From contig CAUYUJ010003618.1 in NCBI GenBank assembly GCA_963575745.1, forward strand, positions 1 through 64,000: a stretch of 64,000 bases of DNA. Reading direction: 5' to 3'. Shown here piece by piece: positions 1 through 10,248 of the stretch. Under the pieces are notes generated by a model. The model was not told the DNA's origin, searched no databases, and was given only the letters and a program-made list of their open reading frames with translations. The stretch's first letter is position 1. The number at the start of each line of letters is the position of its first letter. Source of the stretch: Prorocentrum cordatum. Lineage: Eukaryota; Sar; Dinophyceae; Prorocentrales; Prorocentraceae. The translations under genes were made by a program, and so were the position numbers.

Positions 1-60
1 TCCTCCTCCTCCTCCTCCTCCTCCTCCTCCTCCTCTTCCTCCTCCTCCTCCGCGTCCTCC
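1..60. repeat. (TCC)n microsatellite
   Basis: Nearly pure TCC/CTC triplets at the window edge. The tract abuts the 3' end of the minus-strand LINE remnant that follows. Confidence 0.95.
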
Positions 61-90
61 TCCTGCGCGCGCAGCTGGCGGACCGATGAG

Positions 91-1353
91 TCACCCCACC
101 GCCGCCGGACACGGGAAACTGAAAAGACCACCCTGGCAGGCACCCATCAGGACGACCTTTTTTGTCACCCTCGGTTGGGGGCGACATCCAACCGAGGGGC
201 CAGCAACAGGGTGCTCGCCTAGGGATCTGGCAGGGTCCACACCCTGCCCGACACGCTCGCACTCGACGGACCTCCATGCCTCGATCAACAAAACCGACTC
301 TTTGTGTGGAAATATCTGCCTGCCTCGAGGCCGCGAAGGACTCTCCTTCCCCACGCAGACGGGACAGGAGGGCAGGACTCGAAACTGCCTCGAGATCGCC
401 AGTCCGGCAGCTCCACAGTGGGGGCACACGACACCACGCCTCCCACCCACCAGCGCGAAGGGACAGGCACGGTGCGTGGGACGACCCTCCCTTTGCAACA
501 CAGCGATCGCGACATCGGCTCGACTCTCAACCGACGTGACCGCGGGCGGGGGAGGAATTACACGCAAAACTGGAACATCTGACTTAGGCTTGGCGGCCCG
601 CTTAGACAGGGGCACGTGCAGACAGTCAAGGTCGGCCATTGGCGGCCCACACAGACCGACCCACCTGGTGAGAGTGTGCACAACTTTGAACTGATGCTTG
701 AACTGTTGCCTATACAGCACCGATACTCTGGCGTGCTCAGCAGCCTGCTTAGCATGCTGATCGGCCAGATCATTACCCATGCGAGCACGAGGAGAGACTT
801 GACCCTGGGCCAGCTCGGGCCTCGTTGCGTGAGCCTTCACCTTGTGAAGGCGCAGGTTGTCTAGCCCGCCACAGTCGTCGACGGCGTGCCAGACTAGAAT
901 CCAGACGTCAGCCCAAGCCGAGGACCCAGAGCAGCAACAAAAACCTGCCACGCTCCCAAACACCATGGAAAACGAAGCTGGAACCGGCCCAAAGGACGCA
1001 CTCGGCAGGGCCTGCTTGAGGCCCATGCAAAAAGCCCCAAACTCACACGCATCTATGTCATAGAAACCGACACGGGGCCCTCCCGCGACCACTGCACCCC
1101 TCGCGCGCGCTGGGGGAAGGGGCGGATCGTCGTGCAACGCGACGATCGCCCAGCCCATCGAGCGTGCAGTAAGGGGCAGCTCCGAGTCGAACAGACGACC
1201 ATCCGTGAAGCAATCCCCGTCGAGGTCATCGGTAGCGCCATGAGGCCACAACTCCTCAGGAGGGGGGGGAGGAGTAGGGGGGGGGGCAGGCAGCGGCACG
1301 AGCAACCTCTCAAGGAGCAGGCGGACGAGAGGGCGATGCGCTGCTGCTAACAT
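91..1353 (-). pseudogene. LINE-encoded RNase H domain (C-terminal part of ORF2)
   Basis: Open frame of 420 codons with a recognisable RNase H1-like domain. The first Asp lies in CFTDGRLFDSE, the Glu in DACEFGAFCMGLKQA, a candidate third Asp in WHAVDDCGG, and the terminal block is KVKAHAT...GNDLADQHAKQAA with the catalytic His and last Asp. All acidic positions expected of an active RNase H seem present, although the RT part upstream is frameshifted. The 3' part after about residue 250 has no recognisable motif. Confidence 0.75.
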
Positions 1354-1768
1354 ACTGCCCGCGCATGCTGGCGGGGGGCCTCTCGAGCTTGAGCAGATCC
1401 TGGTGACCAGGGCATCCTAGATGTCTGTGCACTAGGGTTCCTGGGGCAGACGCGCACACTCTGCAGCGCTGCTCCTGCGAGAGCCCGAGCTGAAACTGTC
1501 GACCCCGCGGCCGCTGACCGCCTGAGACAACACTAACCGCGCGAGCTTTTTCGTGGGAGTTGAGCGGGGGCACGCCCGCGCGGATGGGCGCTAAAAAGGT
1601 GCCCCCTTTGAACTCAGGAGCCTGGGGGTGGCCAGCCACGCGCTCCCAGGGCCAGGGTTCAATTGCAGCTTCTAGCGTTTTTTTGGTTAAACAATATGTG
1701 TGTGTATATATATATATATGTATATATACATATATTATTCTTTCTTCTGCTACACAGTGCGCGGGCAC
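1310..1768 (-). pseudogene. LINE ORF2 linker with Cys/His knuckle
   Basis: Contains CRVCASAPGTLVHRHLGCP, a C-x2-C...H-x4-C knuckle preceded by 'LSQEQR'. The same module occurs in the retroelements at 10249-12549 (CCCCGAERGTLWHRLFGCP) and 37752-38639, each time between RT and RNase H. The start of this frame runs through the (TA)n tract at 1695-1735 and is not native protein. Confidence 0.7.
1690..1740. repeat. (TA/TG)n tract
   Basis: Alternating TG then TA dinucleotides, followed by a pyrimidine-rich stretch. It lies inside the LINE remnant. A similar TA tract forms the centre of the palindrome at 4381-4440. Confidence 0.9.
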
Positions 1769-2014
1769 CAGTCGCGCGTGCTACGGGGGCCGACGGACGG
1801 ACGCGGCCACGAAAGTCCGTCCACGACTATGCCGAGACGGAGCGCGGCGGCAACCGCCGCAGAAAGGGCCTTTAATTGCTTGCCGAGGCGACCCGTGGCT
1901 TGAAAGCCTCAGCCACGCACCTGCTAGACACGACGACCCCGCGAGGAACCCGCCCGCCCCAGAGAGCCATAGCGACGGAGACGAGGGGGGCGGCATTGAG
2001 GTTACACGCAGGAT

Positions 2015-2755
2015 CTATGCGTGGCAGAGAAGACAGCTGCAGCATGAGAGTGATCGGCCTACCTGATAACTTCTGCGTCTGAACCGACGCTTGCTATAAA
2101 AGAGCTTCCTTGAGCTCGCGGCCGCTGCTGCCCGTCGCCCCCGACCCGCGTGGCGGGGGCCTGAATGGCAGCGCGCGCCAGGCAGTGAACTCTCTTTGCG
2201 TGCAGCCCGCAGGTTAAACGGAGAAGCTTGCTGCGTCTGACTCGGGCGGCTGTCCGCCCGGTGCGCGCAGGGAAACGCTCGAAGACGCCTCCTGCTGCGT
2301 AATCGATGCCTAGATTGCGCCCTGACTGGGCGGCCTAGCACTTTCTGCCGGCGCAGATCCCGAGCGAGGTCTCTGCGGTGGCGAGGGCAGGATGCTAGCA
2401 GGCGAGATCTGGCCTTGCTGACTGGGAGATGCACTTCGTCCAGCTTCTTGCGAAGCAGAATCGCCGCGCTGACTAGACCTTCGCGCACCTGCTCGGAGGA
2501 ACCAACCTCGCGCAGCTCCGCGTCGTCAACCACCGCCCCAATCTGAACCCCCCGAGCAGCGCGCAGAGGAAAGGCGGCTTGAACGGCATCCAGCGGCGTG
2601 ATCAAGGACGCGCGGGGCCCGATGCAGCCCGACGAGCAAACGCAGCTGCCTGAGTGGGAAATTAGTGTTCTGAGCTGCCTTGAGCAGCTCGCCGTGCCGA
2701 GCATTCTCAAAAGCTTTGTGCAAACCGAGAAGCACTGTGCCTGCTTGCATGCCAC
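2015..2755 (-). pseudogene. LINE reverse transcriptase, C-terminal half with VVDD box
   Basis: The frame contains GAVVDDAELREVG, which fits the RT catalytic block (usually F/Y-A/V-D-D), preceded by a 'GPRASLITPLDAV' stretch like the segment just before the catalytic box in dinoflagellate LINEs. 'LPVSKARSRLLAS' follows, like the 'l..s..Ks..las' thumb-proximal motif. Both catalytic aspartates are kept, but the protein is split by frameshift from its N-terminal half. Confidence 0.75.
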
Positions 2756-3380
2756 GACCTTGGGCCCACTCGGCGAAGGCGCTTTGAACCCGCGCGAGCC
2801 GATCCGAACCCCTCCCCCGAGTCGACCACCAGAGCCCGCGACAGCTCTCCTCTTGCCAACGCCGAATGAGCGGTCTCCTTAAACGACCTCGCACTCTGGG
2901 CGTGACGTGCAAGAGAGCTATAGGACAAAGCCCTCCTGTCCTCTCGAGTATGAAGACCACCTTGGTCCGCGGCTCTGGCCAGACGAAACTGCCCCCGATG
3001 GTGAAAATCAGCTGCTTGAAGCACTCAAGCGCTTCATTTGGCAGCTCGAGAAGCTGCCGCGGCGAGATCTGATCATAGCCAACACCACTGCAAGCCTTGA
3101 AACTGCGAAGCACCTTCTCGAGCTGGTCAAGGCTGAAAAGCGGGAGTTCAGGCCCCGTGTCTGCGGGCCAGAGGAGTGAATCTTGCAGGTTGCCGACTTC
3201 CCAGTAAGAGCCCCGTTCTTGAAGCAAGGGCTCCATCTCCTGCTCTTGGTTCGCAGGAGCCAGACGAGGGGAACCTGTCGGCGCCAAGCTACTGCTGCGC
3301 CATGGCGTGGCTGGCTTGCCTCGCACCCCCCCCCCTCCTATATTCCCCCTGCCGTCTCCCTCGCCGCCCCCGCTTGACAC
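2526..3380 (-). pseudogene. LINE reverse transcriptase, N-terminal half (fragment)
   Basis: Open frame of 284 codons. Visible RT signatures are GVGYDQISPRQLL near residue 99, ERTGGLCPIALL (the usual 'GG.RPI.L' block) near residue 146, and LLGLHKAFENARHGELLKAA near residue 220, which matches the LINE motif 'D..KAF....h..L' with the first Asp changed to Gly. The frame is lost shortly after this, and the RT continues in the frame covering 2015-2755. It is a broken retroelement gene, not a host gene. The first Met is arbitrary. Confidence 0.8.
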
Positions 3381-3880
3381 TTCCTCACCTTTTTACGCGT
3401 AACTGGGGCCCTCGCTTCGGCGTCGCCTCTGGGGGGCTTCCACGTGCCCCTGTTGCACCCTACCCTGTTGGTAACCACCACTCTTGGGGAGCGTGGATAA
3501 TGTGGATGGGGGAGGGCACGAATGGCGGGCGGATGACTTCCGGGGGCTCCAAGGATCGACGGCCGAAACGGCTGGCATCAGGGATTCCTTGAGGGGGCGT
3601 GGAAGGGTAGGTGGTGGATGCGAGCATGGGGGCGGCATCGCCTGGGGGCGTGAACGTTCAAACTCACGCGCCGAGGCCGCATGATGGTAGCGCAACAGTT
3701 CGAACGAGCAGAAAGAACCACCTCTTCCTCGGAGGTGCTGCTGCTACAACTCCTCCTCCTCCTCCTCCTCCTCCTTCCTCCCCCTCCTCTTCCTCCTCCT
3801 ATTCCTCCTCCTCCTCTCCTTATTCCTCTCCCTCATTTTCCCTCCCCTCCTCGTCCTCTTCCCCCTCCTCCGTGATGCGG
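3381..3880. repeat. Non-coding stretch with (CTC/TCC)n at 3745-3870
   Basis: No gene is recognised. After about 360 bp of unclassified GC-rich sequence there is an impure CTC/TCC/TTC tract of about 125 bp. Confidence 0.8.
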
Positions 3881-4090
3881 GGCGTGCGCAAGGCGATTGC
3901 GATGGCGATGCGCCGCCAGGGCTGTGGATGTCGAAGTTCCTCGGAAGAGGTGGTGGCAGTGCTTTCTTGGGCGGGGTATCTGGGTTGGGGAATATCGGGC
4001 CCCGCATGCCAAAAACATCCCCCATGATGGGGTGAGGTATCCTAAAGGATGCGTGTGACATGTGGAGGCATGCCGCATGATGGTAAAATG
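3880..4090 (-). repeat. Dispersed repeat family C, inverted copy
   Basis: The reverse complement of this segment aligns with 5990-6190. Both start next to a (CAA)n tract and share blocks such as ATTTTACC/ATGTTACCC, GATATTCCC and CTTTTTCCGAGG-like sequence. A frame of about 50 codons containing RPRK and FRGTS is kept in both copies, but no known protein is recognisable. Confidence 0.6.
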
Positions 4091-4940
4091 ATCGTTGTTG
4101 TTGCTGTTCGCTGTTTGTCGTCGCCCCCCCCCCCCCCCCCCGCGACCCACCCTGGCTCATCCCAGCCCAAACCACGACCCACCCGCGACCCACCCCGCGA
4201 CCCACCCGCGACCCACCCACGACCGATCAACATTGGTTTGAAGAGCATCGGCGCCTGCGGCGGGCTCGTTGTATAATATGTGAAACGTTGGCACCTGCGG
4301 CGGCCTTCTCCAGAGTCTTGCAGACTGCCCACGTCCCCACCGCCCCCTCACTCATATCCGTATATGCGGGGTGCTACGCGTGTGTGTATATATGTATATA
4401 TATATGTATATATATATATAGATATATAGACATAAATATAGATAACCCCGCTGTTGCTGATAGGAATGACGGGACGGCGGCGACGTCGGCAGTCTGAGAA
4501 GCTCTGGAGAGACCCGCCGTAAGCGTTCCATTTTGACACGTTACACAACGAGCTCGCCGCATGCTCCGATTTGTTCGTTGGAACCGTGTGGGTGGGTCGC
4601 GCGGCGGGGCGCGGGTGGGTCGCGGGTGGATCGCGGGTGGGCCGCGGGTGGGTCGCGGGCGGGGTCGCAGAAGGGTCGCGGGTGGGTCGCGGTTGGGTCG
4701 CGGGTGTCTCGCAGCTGGGTCGTAGGTGGGTCGCGGGCGGATCGCGGGGCGGGTCGCAAGTGGGTCAGGGGCGGGTCGCGGGTGGGTCGCGGGCCGGGTC
4801 GCGGGCGCGTCGCGTGTGGGTCGCGGGCAAGGTCGCCGGGGGACGGTGACAACAAGCAACGAACAGCACACATCAAACAATAAGCAACAAACACTCACCA
4901 CCAACCACCAACCACCAAACAACCAACAGCCAACAGCAAC

Positions 4941-4990
<50 letters not shown>
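4085..4990. repeat. Large imperfect palindrome with (TA)n centre
   Basis: The left arm (4085-4380) is a CAA-like stretch, a C-rich tandem repeat of 'CCCACCCGCGA' type, then a unique segment with GGCGCCTGCGGCGGGCTCG. The right arm (4441-4990) shows the same three parts in reverse complement and reverse order: GAGCTCGCCGCATGCTCCG, a 'GGGTGGGTCGC' tandem repeat of about 240 bp, then GACAACAAGCAACGAACAGC and (CAA)n. The centre, 4381-4440, is TATATG-rich. The arms are diverged and of unequal length. Confidence 0.75.
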
Positions 4991-5745
4991 TACTAGCACG
5001 TGGGGACACTCCGTTCTCACCAGTGCCAGGGTTTTCATAGGAGGCGGGCAATACCCCCACTTTGTGGGGGGGCCGGTTCAAGCTCTACCAAATTTCCAAA
5101 CGACTCTTCGCCACCACCCACACCCAGCTTCCCGCCCTATGACGTTCGGACACTTCACTTCGTGGCATGCGGACGACCGTGGCTACTATTCAGGGCCCCG
5201 CGGCCGACGACGACGGCGTGCGCGCGCGAAGAAAAAACGAATGTGTCCCGCATGGTATTATTTGACAGGGATGATGGCCCTGGCAGGTGCGCAACCGTTG
5301 TTGCAGAAGTTCGAAAAAGTTGCTCGCAAAAGCCCGTTTGACAGAAATGTTTAAAAAGTGTTGGGTTTCCTACGAATCCGCAAGAGCGCGCGGGATGAAT
5401 TTTGACATTTTTTTTGAAAAACCATTGGTTTTTTGATGTTTTTATGTTAAAATCGCTACGAAAACTAAGGTTTTGGAAGGATTTCGTCTTGCGCGCGCGA
5501 ATGTCCACTTTACCTTATTTTTTGCAAGGGATTCTTGAAGTTTGGTTATGTTAGAACAAGAAATGTCCACTTTAGCTTATTTTTTGCAAGGGAAAACCGA
5601 TCGTAACAACACAACCGGATCCGGACTCCCCCGTTTTGCCTGAGACTTCCTCACGAAAATGATGAAAATGAGGCTGCGGCCTAGGCGCGGCGGGGGGGTC
5701 GTGCACCAGGGGCCCCAACACTAATTATTCTTTAGAAGTAATAAT
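4938..5745 (+). repeat. Repeat A, copy 1, bounded by (CAA)n tracts
   Basis: Starts with (CAA)n, then a block from GGGGACACTCCGTTCTCACC through CCCTATGACGTTCGGACAC, then an AT-rich stretch (for example TTGATGTTTTTATGTTAAAA), ending at a boundary motif CTAATTATTCTTTAGA followed by a second (CAA)n. The same order is found at 49600-50525 and 52085-53345. No coding potential is recognised. Confidence 0.8.
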
Positions 5746-5779
5746 GTTCAACAACAACAACAACAACAACAACAACACC

Positions 5780-5816
<37 letters not shown>

Positions 5817-5920
5817 CACCATCACCAACACCAACAACAAGACCATCAGCAACAACACCAATACAAACACCAACACCACCACCACCACCACCACCAACGT
5901 CAACAACAACAACAACAACC

Positions 5921-5953
<33 letters not shown>

Positions 5954-5995
5954 TCAACAGCTACCACAACAACAACAACAACCGCATCAACAATA
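5746..5995. repeat. (CAA)n/(CACCAA)n tract
   Basis: About 245 bp of CAA triplets with interspersed CACCAC and ATCAAC variants. It joins repeat A copy 1 to the plus-orientation copy of repeat C. Confidence 0.9.
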
Positions 5996-6190
5996 ATCAT
6001 GTTACCCGATTGCTCGACGCTTCTAGATGCAGCATGCGTCCATCACGATATCCCCCCCCTCATCGGGGACATTTTACTTGCGCACGGGGGTACGATATTC
6101 CCTCTCCCTGATCTCCCGCCCGAGGAAGTCTCGACAACACTTTTTCCGAGGCACTTCAAAATCTCCTATCCCCTTCGCGAGGCCCCAAGG
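5996..6190 (+). repeat. Dispersed repeat family C, direct copy
   Basis: Homologous in reverse complement to 3880-4090. It starts at the end of a (CAA)n tract and runs into the CAAGACGGCCC-type repeat. Confidence 0.6.
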
Positions 6191-7035
6191 CGGCCCAAGT
6201 GGTTTCCCAAACGGTCAAGACGGCCTCCAAGACGGCCCTGAAGCGCAGCAAGAGGGCCCACAATCGGTTCAGAGAGGCTCCCGAGACGGTTCCCGACGGC
6301 GTCCCATGGGCTAGGAAAGCCCTAAGACGTCACAGAGGACCCCAAGAAGCTCGCAAAGGCCCCAAAGAGACCCAAGGAGGCCCCCAAGATGCCTCCAAGA
6401 AGACTTCAGGAAGCTCCAAGTAGATTCCAAGAGTGCCCCAAGAGGCTCCCAATACCACTCCGCATTCGCCACCTCCTACTCCTCCTTCTCCGATGTTCGC
6501 CCTCTTCTCGTCTTCCCGTTCTCATTCATGTGTTCCCTGAACGGTTTCCACAACGGCTGGGGAAACATTTAGTCATATAGTCTGGTAGCTTGGTCTAGCT
6601 CTGGCCACAACATTCGGCCACATAGGCGTTTGAAAAAAAAGCCCCCCGCGATGCCTCCTCTGCCTTTCTCATTGAGCTGCCGGTGGCAGAGATCAAATGA
6701 GCTCCCAAGACGGCCCAATACTTATCCACGACAGCCCATGACGGCCCCAACATCGACCCAGACGGCCCCAAGATGCCCGAACACTGCCCCAAAGACCCTG
6801 AAGAATCCTCCAAGGCTGCCCGCGACGGCTCCGAGAGAACCTCCCGAAAAGCCCTGAGAGACCTGTCGTCTTCTTCGTTCGCGCCAACGTGTTCCCCGAA
6901 GGGGTTCCACAACGGCCAGGGGAACCCGTGGTCAGACTGCTTGTCCAAGCACTGGACCCAAAGCTTCGCCAAATAGGCGTTTCTACAAAAGCAAGGCGCG
7001 GAGGTGCTTCGCCGTAGGCGTCTTCGATATGAGTA
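6180..7035 (-). repeat. 'CCAAGACGGCC' array plus repeat D, two copies
   Basis: Two units (about 6180-6690 and 6690-7035) each have a run of imperfect 'CCAAGACGGCCC/CCAAGAGGCC' followed by a conserved segment with GGTTCCACAACGGC and CACATAGGCGTTT (or CAAATAGGCGTTT). A third unit is at 16740-17090. On the minus strand the conserved segment keeps a similar open frame in each copy (for example PLWNPFGEHVGANEEDD and PLWKPFEENVGEHEEEE), but no known protein is recognised. Confidence 0.65.
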
Positions 7036-7640
7036 TTCATTGTTTTGTTCGCTCACTCTCTCTGTTTTTCGCTCTCTCTCTCTCTCTCTCTCTGGTGTTG
7101 TTCGCCCCACCGACTTTCTCGTTTTGGCCTGTACGGACGACAACGCTACGAAAGCCAAACGCAAATTGGAACAAGCATGCAACTGACTCGACTCGAACAT
7201 ATTCGAATGCGAGAGGCAGCAGCTGCTGTATGAAGACGAGATAGACGAGATAGACAAGAGAATCGGACACGATAAATCGGCACTATCTCTCAACTAACAA
7301 CTGGGGGAATCAAGAGGTACCGATACCGCTACTCCCTGGACCTCTCCTGGGGTGCGTTCTGACCAGAATTCCGAGGCGAATCCAGCAGTGGGGACGAGGG
7401 CATCCCATGAGGCCCAAAACGGCGGAAACAAGGGAAGGGTAGCCGTATGGGTACCTTTCCCTACTCTGAACAACGTTATACATCACCATCGTCAGTCCGT
7501 TGGCAAGCGTGTGACGCAGAATTCTCCACTTCTGCACGTGTGTCGTTCACGCGCCAATTATGCTCCGCCTCCCGTCATGTACACGGCAAACCAAATTAAC
7601 GTCGGCATGGAACGCGCGAGACGCCCCTCACGTCGTTAAT
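7036..7640. other. Unclassified non-coding stretch with (TC)n
   Basis: A (TC)n tract lies at about 7065-7095. The remainder has no gene or repeat that I can recognise. Confidence 0.5.
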
Positions 7641-7643
7641 TCC

Positions 7644-7762
7644 TCCCCCTCCTCCTCCTCCTCCCCCTCCTCCTCCTCCTCCCCCTCCTCCTCCTCCCCC
7701 TCCCCCTCCTCCTCCTCCTCCTCCTCCTCCTCCCTTTCCTCCTCCTCCTCCTCCTCCTTTTC
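7644..7762. repeat. (TCC)n/(CCTC)n microsatellite
   Basis: About 120 bp of TCC triplets with C-rich interruptions, immediately left of the foldback at 7764-7962. Confidence 0.95.
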
Positions 7763-7763
7763 T

Positions 7764-7962
7764 CGGCGGCGAGCGAGGGGGGAAATAAGAAAAAGGATGC
7801 CTGCTCAGGAGGCACGGAAGTCCAGAGTCCTTGAGAAACTGTCGGAGCCTTCCCCGAAGGCGCAACCAAAAAAAACTCCCAGGAGGCCCGAGGCCGTCTG
7901 AGAAACCGAGCCGCCTTCTGAGAAAGCCCTCTCCTTCTCGCCTCCCCCCCCTCGCTCGCCGC
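7764..7962. repeat. Short foldback element with ~18-bp terminal inverted repeats
   Basis: Left end GGCGGCGAGCGAGGGGGG and right end CCCCCCTCGCTCGCCGCC are perfect reverse complements about 200 bp apart. There is no coding sequence inside, and no clear target-site duplication outside. It is MITE-like in form. Confidence 0.6.
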
Positions 7963-8600
7963 CCAGTTACGCCAACGGGGAAGCATGCCAGAAATGGCAT
8001 GCAAGGTGCAACGCTCCCGTGGCATCACATTGGATTCCACAAGCGTTCGGAAGAACGAGTCGAGTGTCGCCGGGGGGGAGCCTTGTCCGCACCAGCGTAG
8101 ACCTGCTCCTTGAGATCCTCAGCAATGGAACAAGCTGATTCCGCGGGGACAGGTGGAATCAATCCCAAGTGTAATGCAGTCGGCGTCCGTAGAAGTTCTA
8201 TCGAGGTTGCACGGCGATCAGCGCCAAACTATGCCTACGTTATTCGCTATGTTGGTATGTACTTAGTTTCCCGTCGCCTAGCGATTACCTCTGTCAAGCA
8301 GCAGTACAGAAACATAACACATGTGGAGGTAACCTCCCATATACAAGGCGACATGCATGACCACCTCTGGCCTTAAGATTGCATCGGCGTGCAACCAATC
8401 CCGTTCACACGGTAGCAGTGACGCATAGTTGTCCCCTGAACAACCAGAAACTATTGCGTGGAATGTTCTGCGGTCCCGTCGGTATCCCTTTGTTTGGCAC
8501 TCTTCTAAAAGCCCATACCCCGAATTCACAGATGTGCTGGGGCGTGGCGCATGACTCCTGGGCTTTGTCGCGTGACTTTTCCGGAAGTCAGATAGCTCCA
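7963..8600. other. Unclassified stretch
   Basis: Moderate GC, with no repeat structure seen. A 126-codon minus frame (8278-8658) has ordinary amino-acid composition but no recognisable motif, so no gene is called. Confidence 0.4.
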
Positions 8601-9090
8601 AGGCTGACCAAGAGGCTCCTAAAAAGCCCCCAAGACAGTCCAGGAGGCCAATATACAACCTAAGAACGCTCTGATACGGCCCAAGATGGCCTCAAGACGG
8701 CCGAGGAGGTCATCGAGACACAGCCAAGAGGCCAAACTCATAATGTGCATCAGTTATTCAGCGATTTAGGGGCACTCGCGCTTTCGAGCTTCAGGGCCCT
8801 CAGAAAGGTCCAAGGGACCCCGAAGATCGCCCAAGAATGCCCGAGAGGCCCCAAAGAGGGCCTCAGGGCGCTGCAAAGAGGAGGCCCCCAAGACGGCCCA
8901 ATCCCCCAAAGGGCGCCAAGAGGGGGCCAAGAGCGGGAAAGCGAAGGAGCCTTGAGACCGTTGCCCCACAGGATGGCACCCAAAACACCGAAGCCCCCCA
9001 TGCGCTCAAGACGGCACCGAGAGGCCGCGAAAATGCACCCGAGAGGCATCCCAAGATGCCATTCATCCAGAGCCCAGGTACGGTGGGGGG
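8600..9090. repeat. 'CCAAGACGGCC/CCCAAGAGGCC' dispersed array
   Basis: Imperfect, irregular repeats of CCAAGAGGCCCC and CAAGACGGCCC, the same motif family as 6180-6440, 16740-16880, 45840-47180 and (reverse complement) 32400-33890. Confidence 0.75.
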
Positions 9091-9600
9091 ATGCGCCGAG
9101 AGAAATTAAAGATTTGGAAACATCATGTTTCCAACATGTTCCGCTCCAAACTTTCTGGGCTAAATCGATTCAACAGGACTTGACCGGGCCCCCAGATAAT
9201 CCAAGAGGGCTTCGCCACCGTCAGTCGAGCAAGTCCTCCGAAAGGCGGATCTTGGAAGACAAAGTAAAACATAGTCGACACATAATCCAGACCAGTCACA
9301 AGAAAAAACACAACAAATCGTCACCATACTATTTTTTACCACGATTGGATTTCCTACTGTAGCGGGACATGCCCGACTTCACAGTAGCGGGATGGGCTAC
9401 TAGAGACTCCACCGCCCCTTGTTGGATTGCCACAAGGGTGCACGGCGTGCTTGATTGTCCATAGTTTTTGTTCTTTTTGACTGTTCCCAATCGGCCTTCG
9501 GGCGATCCCGTGGGCCTCCTGGAAGACCGCCGAAAGCCGCCAAAACCTGACCGGACAAAAACGGGAAGCGTCGCTTGTGAAGTCTGCTCTTTTGTTGGTT
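9091..9600. other. Unclassified non-coding stretch
   Basis: AT-richer sequence with no gene or repeat recognised. Confidence 0.5.
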
Positions 9601-9880
9601 CGCCGCGCAGATATGTCGTGGCGTGCGTGCGTTTGCGCGTGCGCGTGCGTGCGTGGAATATGTGCATGTGTGTCCGTGCGTGGTTGTCAGCGGCACTGCT
9701 GTGTCATGCCCTGCTCTGCCGTGCTCCTGCGGTCTGCGTGACCGTATGTCGCCTCTGTGTGTGTGCGTGTGTGTGTGCGTGTGTGTGTGTATGTCTGTGT
9801 GCGTGTGCGTGAGCGTGTGCGTGTGCCTGTGTGCGTGTGCCTATGTGCGTGTGCCTGCAGGTGCGGCTGTATGAATCGAT
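9600..9880. repeat. (TG/CG)n tract
   Basis: GTGCGTGCG and GTGTGTGCG runs, strongly alternating purine-pyrimidine, leading into the minisatellite that hosts the two retroelement insertions. Confidence 0.9.
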
Positions 9881-10077
9881 GTTATATGTGTTCTGCCGTG
9901 CTCTTATGTGTTCTGCCATGTTGCTGTGTGTTCTGCCGTGCTCCTGTGCATTCTGCCATGGTCCTGCTTTGCCGTGCTCATATGTGTTCTGCCATGCTCC
10001 TGTGTGTTCTGCTGTGTTGCTACTTGTTGTGCCGTGCTCCTAGGTGTTTTGTGTGATCTGCCGCGCTCCTTAGTGTA
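9880..10077. repeat. 'TGTTCTGCCGTGCTCC' minisatellite, left block
   Basis: Imperfect repeats of about 16-18 bp with core TGTTCTGCCGTGCTCC(TATG). The same array continues at 14790-15078 and 16663-16745, so the two retroelements split one original array into three. The last 15 bp, 10063-10077, form the left target-site duplication of the insertion that follows. Confidence 0.85.
10063..10077. repeat. Target-site duplication, left copy (15 bp)
   Basis: GCGCTCCTTAGTGTA, identical to 14790-14804. The two copies bracket the retroelement at 10078-14789 exactly. Confidence 0.9.
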
Positions 10078-10160
10078 GTTAAAGTTAAAGACGGGGCCTT
10101 CAAGGCAAAGGTGACAAAGACAAACACGGACAGGGCCAGACGGGACCCGCGTTCCCGAGA
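10078..10160 (-). other. Conserved 3' end and (CTTTAA)n tail of the LINE
   Basis: Read on the minus strand: a C/T-rich stretch, GCCTTGAAGGCCCCGTC, then TTTAACTTTAAC up to the target-site duplication. The same 3' end, GCCTTGAAGGCCCCGCC plus three TTTAAC-type units, terminates the second insertion at 15079. It probably serves as the RT recognition end, by analogy with other microsatellite-tailed LINEs. Confidence 0.75.
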
Positions 10161-10248
10161 GACGCCGAACCCCACGCGAGCACCGAGGGCGGCGGAAGCC
10201 TGCTCACCACAGGGAGCAGCTGGCGCGAGCCACAGCGATGCCAATCCT

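Larger units (their letters stand above)
91..3380 (-). mobile_element. Decayed LINE (non-LTR retrotransposon), RT to RNase H part
   Basis: Read on the minus strand, this segment carries, in the order expected for a LINE ORF2, a reverse transcriptase, a Cys/His knuckle and an RNase H domain. They are split over at least four reading frames. There is no endonuclease or ORF1, so the copy is 5'-truncated close to the start of the RT domain. A (TA)n tract at about 1695-1735 interrupts it between RT and RNase H. I see no clear target-site duplication or tail. It resembles the other minus-strand LINE copies here in domain order but is clearly a different, older copy. Confidence 0.85.
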
